A stretch of DNA of 64,000 bases from Corticium candelabrum (lineage: Eukaryota > Porifera > Homoscleromorpha > Homosclerophorida > Plakinidae), in NCBI RefSeq assembly GCF_963422355.1, contig NC_085094.1, forward strand, positions 2,905,619 through 2,969,618, given 5' to 3'. A program made the translations under genes and the position numbers. The notes below the pieces were generated by a model that saw only the letters and a program-made list of their open reading frames with translations, was not told the DNA's origin and did no database searches. Positions 59,425 through 64,000 of this stretch are shown here, in pieces (position 1 is the first letter of the stretch; each line of letters begins with the position of its first letter).

Positions 59425-59975
59425 TCGATCTCTTGATAAAGGTCATACTAAGATTAAAGAAGGAAAGTATGCAGATAATTTAGCTGTTACTGCAAGGTCT
59501 CCTGGTTGTCTACAATAATCTCTAGATGGATTCTTGCATATAGTTTGTGTCAAGTGGGGTATGAGAATTAGCGTTGAACTAAAGTCCTTAGCGTGGGCAA
59601 AAAGCAAGCTCACATATCCATGGATGGTCATCACTTACAGGATGTTGATCAGTTTTGTTATCTGGGTAGTATCGTTCACAAGTCTGGAGGATGTTGTCAG
59701 AAATTGAAAATAGAATTGTTAAATGAAGTACATTATTCAATTGTTGGCGGAAACGAGTGTTTTCCAATAGAAATTTTTCTTGAGCCATCAAACTAAAGTT
59801 TCCTAACGATATTGTTCTGCCAGTCTTGCTAGATATAGGGCTGTGAGCTAGACTGGCCGTGACTCAAGCAAACATTCGCAAGCTGCATGAACACATTTCT
59901 GAACTTCACATGTATTAGGATTATTCTTGGAGTGTCTAAATGGCATAAAATAACCAACAAAAAATGTAAGGGTCT
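59425..59975 (+). pseudogene. Non-LTR reverse transcriptase scrap (RTE/CR1-like)
   Basis: Frame-shifting remains of RT motifs C to E and the thumb: KYADNLAVTARSP (replacing the usual YADD), KWGMRISVELKSL, ISMDGHHLQDVDQFCYLGS, then QANIRKLH and ILGVSKWHKI. Typical of LINE RTs with an apurinic endonuclease, different from the RLE LINE. The scrap at 44270-44700 may be the same family. Confidence 0.72.
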
Positions 59976-59985
59976 GATAATATAA

Positions 59986-60126
59986 TTAACAGGACGACGC
60001 AGCTTGTACTCGTACTGTACCATTTGAACACGTTAGGGTACGACATGACAACCATGAGATGCCAGTTTCAAGAGCGTCAGCTTCTTTTTCGTTATCATTG
60101 TCGGTGTCATTAAACGCTACCGACAT
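59986..60126 (-). CDS. Hypothetical short ORF
   Basis: 46 codons from ATG, acidic start MSVAFNDTDNDNEKEAD. It is divergent to the ORF at 60399 with a GC-richer stretch between; possibly two genes with a shared promoter, but only open frames support this. Confidence 0.2.
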   Translation of the reverse strand: MSVAFNDTDNDNEKEADALETGISWLSCRTLTCSNGTVRVQAASSC

Positions 60127-60398
60127 TTGCGCCCTTGCACGTGACCGAGCGCGTACTGTACAGTACACTGTACGCGTCCTGAGCGTCTTGAACGATGCTC
60201 GGCTTCTACACGCGACCGGCTTGTAGACGCAGTACACTCTACGAGGTCTTCGATTAGCGGCTTATACGTGAGGTCGTCCTTTAAACACGACAATACGGTA
60301 GCTATATCTAGATAGACAACTCATGCAGAACTCTGTGCGCAAAATTTCATCGTACGCCACACCCATTCAGTTCGATCGTAAGTAACAAACGTCACATT

Positions 60399-60707
60399 AT
60401 GAGAACTGTAACGTTGACATTTCGTGATGGAGCGATCCAACTTTGCTCTTGCCTTCTGCTTGAAGGCGTTGGTGTTCCAACTATACGGCTAGAAGAGGTA
60501 TATCGCGTCTGCGATTGCGATGACGTTCAACGTCACTACTTCTACGCACTTTCGTTTGCTCCTGCGAGTCAAAAGCTCGATTCTTTGCCTAACTGTAGAC
60601 AGGAAAATCACTTTCAGGTTTTTCAACCACAACACGTGTCAAGAACTCTTGTCACCTTGCTAAACTGCTTCCTGCAACGTAAATTAAAGGGTAGTAGGAG
60701 CTTGTAA
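60399..60707 (+). CDS. Hypothetical protein, 102 codons
   Basis: ATG-started frame MRTVTLTFRDGAIQLCSCLL with mixed polar and hydrophobic content, no membrane segment. No family recognised. It may be an exon, because CAG|GTTTTT near 60618 is a poor donor-like site. Confidence 0.3.
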   Translation: MRTVTLTFRDGAIQLCSCLLLEGVGVPTIRLEEVYRVCDCDDVQRHYFYALSFAPASQKLDSLPNCRQENHFQVFQPQHVSRTLVTLLNCFLQRKLKGSRSL

Positions 60708-61148
60708 TTGGTTATTGTTTGTTAACAATCTTTTACAACAATTACGTGTAACGTAAGTAGGGTAGTAGGTTCAAATCCATTCTACAAATCATTTTTCTTA
60801 GATGTTTCTTTTCTCTATCATCAAAAGAATACAGGTCAGCTTATTCTACGTCGTTTCTCAAAGTTTTAGCTTTATCTATGCCATAGTCAAAGAGTTATGC
60901 GTGACGAAAAAGAAGAAGAAGAAAGAAGACAAAATCTGGCAAAAACTCCGAAATTGAAGAGCGTTTTTCTAGTTCTGAAGACAAGTTGAGATCAATTCAG
61001 ATGTAGTCAAGCGTAGTTGAATTTGTAAGCATTTCTATCTGTCGTTTTCAAGATATTTAGCCGCATTGTAAGATGTTTTACAAAGGTCTAAAATATGACC
61101 ACTTCTACACAACCTTGTCAGTCCCTACATACAGGGTGATAATAATTA
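60708..61148. other. Unassigned sequence
   Basis: AT-rich, includes an AAGAAG run near 60905; nothing recognised. Confidence 0.4.
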
Positions 61149-61318
61149 CAACCTGCAGCACTTACAAAAAGCAGTGCTTCTTGGATCCAGTCGGATCCTA
61201 CGTAAAGTCATGTCTTTTGTTTAGACAGCCATAATAGTCTAAGCACCTCTGAGGCAGGGTTTGCCTCCGGTGCTTACAAGAGACCTTACAAACCAGACTG
61301 ATCTGGTTGACCCCGACA
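61149..61318 (+). mobile_element. LINE 3' end, diverged subfamily
   Basis: Matches the last codons and 3' UTR of the RLE LINE (LQKAVLLGSSRILRKVM then stop; CAGACTGATCTGGTTGA) with about one difference per ten bases. Directly followed by a SINE head. Confidence 0.85.
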
Positions 61319-61320
61319 GA

Positions 61321-61737
61321 TATAAGCTACTATAGCCTATTGGTTAGAGTACTGGTTCTGTGACCATGATGTCCAGGGTTCAATCCCGGGTGGCGACAGG
61401 AATATAATAAAATGAGTCTGTTGGTTCTTTCTCGCTGTCTATTTGGCTATGTCTGTGAGAGTAGACTTGTTTCCGTCGATGGAGATTTTCTGTGATCTGG
61501 CGTGGGGACCGCTGGCAACGAGGCTCAGTGCTTTCCTAGTAGTTATTGATATCTACTGGGCGTGTTGTTCAGAGCTGGCGAAATCCTCGTAGCGCAAGCA
61601 ATCAATAATCGATAAGCTAGTTATTAGCGCAATATAGATTACACAGAAACATGTACCTCTCTGAGACTTACCTATACCCGATTGGTGCGCGCCCAGTTGA
61701 GGGTAAAGACCCCACCTACCCTACTGAGAGGGTGATG
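61321..61737 (+). mobile_element. tRNA-derived SINE (family 2)
   Basis: Head with A-box TAGCCTATTGGTTAGAGTAC and an almost perfect B-box GGTTCAATCCC. The body shares blocks with family 1 (TTGATATCTACTGGGCGTG, ACAGAAACATGTACC, GGTAAAGACCCCAC) but is clearly diverged. It ends GATGACGACA next to AATAAC. Confidence 0.87.
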
Positions 61738-61742
61738 ACGAC

Positions 61743-61846
61743 AATAACATGTACCTCTCTGGAACTTACATGTCGCTGCCGGGTTGGTGGGCGCCCAGTT
61801 GAGGGTAAAGACCCCATTTACCCTACTGAGAGGGTAATGACATAAT
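61743..61846 (+). mobile_element. SINE 3'-end fragment
   Basis: A second copy of the SINE tail (AACATGTACCTCTCTGG to GGGTAATGACA) in tandem with the preceding one, ending in ATAATA. Confidence 0.85.
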
Positions 61847-61848
61847 AG

Positions 61849-61997
61849 CGATTAGCGACAATGGTAACCGCTCCATGGTTTGGGGTCTAAACTCCAGTGA
61901 CGACAGTAAATTATGAAACTTGTCTGTCTTTCTCTCTCATGTTTCTCTAGCTTTGTTCATGAGACTATGACTCGCTTCAGTCGTTGAGGAGTTTCTG
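61849..61997 (+). mobile_element. SINE family 1, 5' half
   Basis: From AGCGATTAGCGACAATGG to GAGGAGTTTCTG, then cut where an inverted SINE head and LINE tail begin. Confidence 0.82.
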
Positions 61998-62031
61998 CAC
62001 TAAGTCACGGCGATGACTTATCGGTGAGACG

Positions 62032-62197
62032 TGCTCAACCAGATCAGTCTGGTTTGTAAGGTCTCTTGTAAGCACCGAAGGCAAACCCTGCCTCAGATGT
62101 GCTTAGACCATCGTGGCTGTCTAAACAGAAGACATGACTTTACGTAGGATTCAACTGGATCCAAGAAGCACTGCTTTCTGTAAGTGCTGCAGGTTGT
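62032..62197 (-). mobile_element. LINE 3' end, inverted
   Basis: Reverse-orientation 3' UTR and last codons of the diverged LINE subfamily. A SINE head (CGCCGTGACTTAGT in minus-strand sense) follows its 3' end at 61998-62011. Confidence 0.85.
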
Positions 62198-62205
62198 ATA
62201 TACGT

Positions 62206-62560
62206 CGTCATCACCCTCTAGGTAGGGTAAGTGGAGACTTTACCCTCAACTGGCAGGTAAGTCCCAGAAAGGTACATGTTTCCGTGTAATCCATATGGCT
62301 CTAGTAGCTGGCTTATCAATCATTGATTGCGTGCTCTAATAGGATTCGCCAGCTCTAAATGCACGCCCAGTAGATATCAATGACTACCTCGTTGATCCCA
62401 CGCCAGATCACCGAAACTCCTCATTGACGGAAACAAGGCTATTCTCACAGACATAGCCAAATAGACAGTGAGAAAGAACCAACAGACTCGTTTCATTATA
62501 TTGCTGTCACCACCCGGAATTGAACTCAGGTCATCATGGTCCGAGAACCAGAATGCTAAC
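62206..62560 (-). mobile_element. SINE family 2, inverted
   Basis: Reverse copy of the 61321-61737 type, with a degraded B-box (minus-strand sense GAGTTCAATTCCGGG) and a truncated head that meets ATTATT repeats (62560-62575). Confidence 0.85.
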
Positions 62561-62645
62561 TATTATTATTATTACTAGCTCACCATGCTGTTCTCGATCA
62601 GCGCGGGTAGATTATAGATATGAATATTACTAATGGTTAGTAAAT

Positions 62646-63064
62646 TGTGTCGTTATGCCCCTCCATAATGGGCAAGTGGGGTCTTTACCCCCATCTGGGC
62701 GCCCACCAGCCCGGCAGGTGAGCCCAGCAGGGTACATGTTTCCGTGCAGTCCATACGCCGATCAATGACTAGCCAATTCGATATAGATTGCAGGCATTAC
62801 GGTGACCGCGTACTCGATACAGCACGCCTAGTGGATATCAACGACCACCAGGAAAGCACTGGACGTCATCGTCAACAGACCGTTCGCCAGACCACAGAAA
62901 CTCCCCAACGACTGAAACGAGTCATAGTCTCATGGATAAAGCTAGAGAAACATGAGAAAGAAAGACAGACAAGTTTCATAATTTACTAGCGTCACTGGGG
63001 TTTGAACCCCCAAACCATGGAGTGGTAGCCATTGTCGCTAACCACTAAGCCACGGCGGTGACTT
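62646..63064 (-). mobile_element. SINE family 1, full length
   Basis: Complete copy with A-box and B-box, very similar to 32737-33155. Head side next to ATT repeats at 63065-63117. Confidence 0.9.
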
Positions 63065-63066
63065 AA

Positions 63067-63116
<50 letters not shown>

Positions 63117-63117
63117 G
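63065..63117. repeat. (ATT)n microsatellite
   Basis: About 50 bases; repeats the pattern of SINE/LINE insertion at TAA runs. Confidence 0.95.
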
Positions 63118-63414
63118 TTATAGCTAGTTATAGTTAATTAATTAATGTATCGTTGTTTCCATTTATGAAGTATATGTCATTTTAACCCGTTCTAATTTAT
63201 CATAAAGTGTATCTCTGATGAAGTATTCTCTTATATAATTTCTTTCTGTTTTGTCTACCCGTTCAGTGATATCCCATTCTGAGATCGATTATCTCAAATT
63301 AGAATATATCCCGTTACAGATCCCGTTCTTTGCCGGAGTTGATTGCATTATTGCTGTTATTTAATATCCAGTTAGAAACAATTAAAATTCATATGCAAAA
63401 ACATGTTGTCTTTT
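63118..63414. other. Unassigned AT-rich sequence
   Basis: Nothing recognised. Confidence 0.4.
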
Positions 63415-63530
63415 AGACGTCTCAGCACTAAACGACACGTACCATCCGATGTCAGGAACTAGCACTTTAAATTCGGTGGAGATCTGATCGGCCTTTTCAG
63501 ACAAATTCGCACGAGTGCAAACGGGTGCGA
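63415..63530 (-). pseudogene. Repeated small ORF family, degraded copy
   Basis: In one minus-strand frame, QISTEFKVLVPDIGWYV can be aligned with the family core ISTEFKLPFPDVGRY. Short and ending in unrelated sequence. Confidence 0.35.
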
Positions 63531-63620
63531 CCGGCCTCGACGTCACAAATCACGGAGTCTAGCGCACGTCGGATTGTGACGTATGGACGACAAAGGTCAA
63601 AAGGTATAATTGCATCTAAC

Positions 63621-63989
63621 CTAAGCGGGACCTATACACATAACCAAAGGTCTAGTTTGAGGTCGTGTCGCCACTTCGAAGACGTTGCTGGAGTTGCGGG
63701 AAACAGGCTTATTGAACGGGGCTGGTCTTCGAAGCGTTACATGGCCAAACGAAGGGTATACGCTATATTTTCGAGACACGGATATGCGCAAAAATATCGT
63801 GCCTTTATGGACGTCACCCGCAATAATTGACACGCTCCGCACGTACCGTCCGACGTCAGGAAAGCGCAGTTTAAATTCGGTGAAGAGCCGATACGCCGTT
63901 ATGGAGATATCCGCGCGCGTGCGAAGGCGGTTCCATCGGCAGGAAATAGCTTCGTAGCGGGAAAAGGCCGAAAACGACGACAGCTCCAT
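63621..63989 (-). CDS. Repeated small ORF family, copy 2 (reaches window edge region)
   Basis: 122 codons from an ATG at 63989: MELSSFS, ADISITAYRLFTEFKL, RFPDVGRYVRSVSIIAGDV, then a C-terminal extension not shared with copy 1. GC-rich like copy 1. Unknown function. The pair could be part of the same virus-derived or mobile sequence as 54.7-55.6 kb. Confidence 0.4.
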   Translation of the reverse strand: MELSSFSAFSRYEAISCRWNRLRTRADISITAYRLFTEFKLRFPDVGRYVRSVSIIAGDVHKGTIFLRISVSRKYSVYPSFGHVTLRRPAPFNKPVSRNSSNVFEVATRPQTRPLVMCIGPA

Positions 63990-64000
63990 TTTTCGGCCCG

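Noticed and set aside
61321..61400. Possible tRNA gene
   Set aside because: A-box and B-box are present but the sequence continues into a SINE body, no acceptor stem closes, and the same head recurs in other copies.

Overview
The window is eukaryotic, most likely from an early-branching animal such as a sponge, though the species cannot be fixed from sequence. The pointers are intron-split genes with GT-AG sites, a Golgi sialyltransferase (GT29) and HNK-1-type sulfotransferases, a dense mix of metazoan transposon classes (RLE-type LINE, tRNA-derived SINEs, hAT, Kolobok, pogo-like MITEs, MULE, Ty3/gypsy), AT-rich non-coding DNA and many long TG/CA and TAA microsatellites. One 200-base N gap lies at 35416-35615.

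Layout. Most of the first 43 kb is a tandem segmental duplication of about 20 kb. Unit 1 runs from 1 to about 20320 and is cut by the window edge. Unit 2 runs from about 23380 to 43276. Between them lies a decayed kinase-like gene (20460-22705). Each unit holds, on the minus strand, (a) a small multi-exon gene with TPR-like exons, (b) a type II membrane carbohydrate sulfotransferase whose membrane-anchor exon and catalytic exon are 7-8.5 kb apart, and (c) a dead paralogue of that sulfotransferase. Each unit also carries a decayed Ty3/gypsy element that contains an hnRNP-like RRM. The sulfotransferase intron was invaded separately in the two units. In unit 1 it holds a full-length 4.2 kb LINE with an intact 1368-codon ORF, a truncated LINE tail, two SINEs and a LINE scrap. 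In unit 2 it holds a SINE and a 5'-truncated LINE in the opposite orientation, the N gap and a 2.6 kb Kolobok element with long inverted repeats and TTAA target duplications. Other elements (a SINE, a 358 bp MITE, a hAT) are present in only one unit or in different places, so many insertion histories can be read from empty and filled sites.

From 43.3 to 50.4 kb there is an RTE-like LINE scrap, a decayed intron-containing MULE transposase gene with C2H2 fingers and a SWIM finger, and a hAT MITE. From 51.3 to 53.0 kb there is a possible first exon and a candidate small secreted peptide gene. From 53.4 to 55.4 kb there is a relic resembling Polinton or large-DNA-virus sequence: ankyrin-type repeats and a broken piece of protein-primed family B DNA polymerase with its HNH-like zinc region. 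Next to it is a small ORF family that recurs at the right end of the window. From 57.9 to 58.9 kb lies an apparently intact sialyltransferase exon. From 59.4 to 63.1 kb there is LINE and SINE debris.

The likely functional genes are the two sulfotransferase copies and the sialyltransferase, all predicted Golgi enzymes that cap or sulfate surface glycans. The rest is mainly mobile DNA and its remains.
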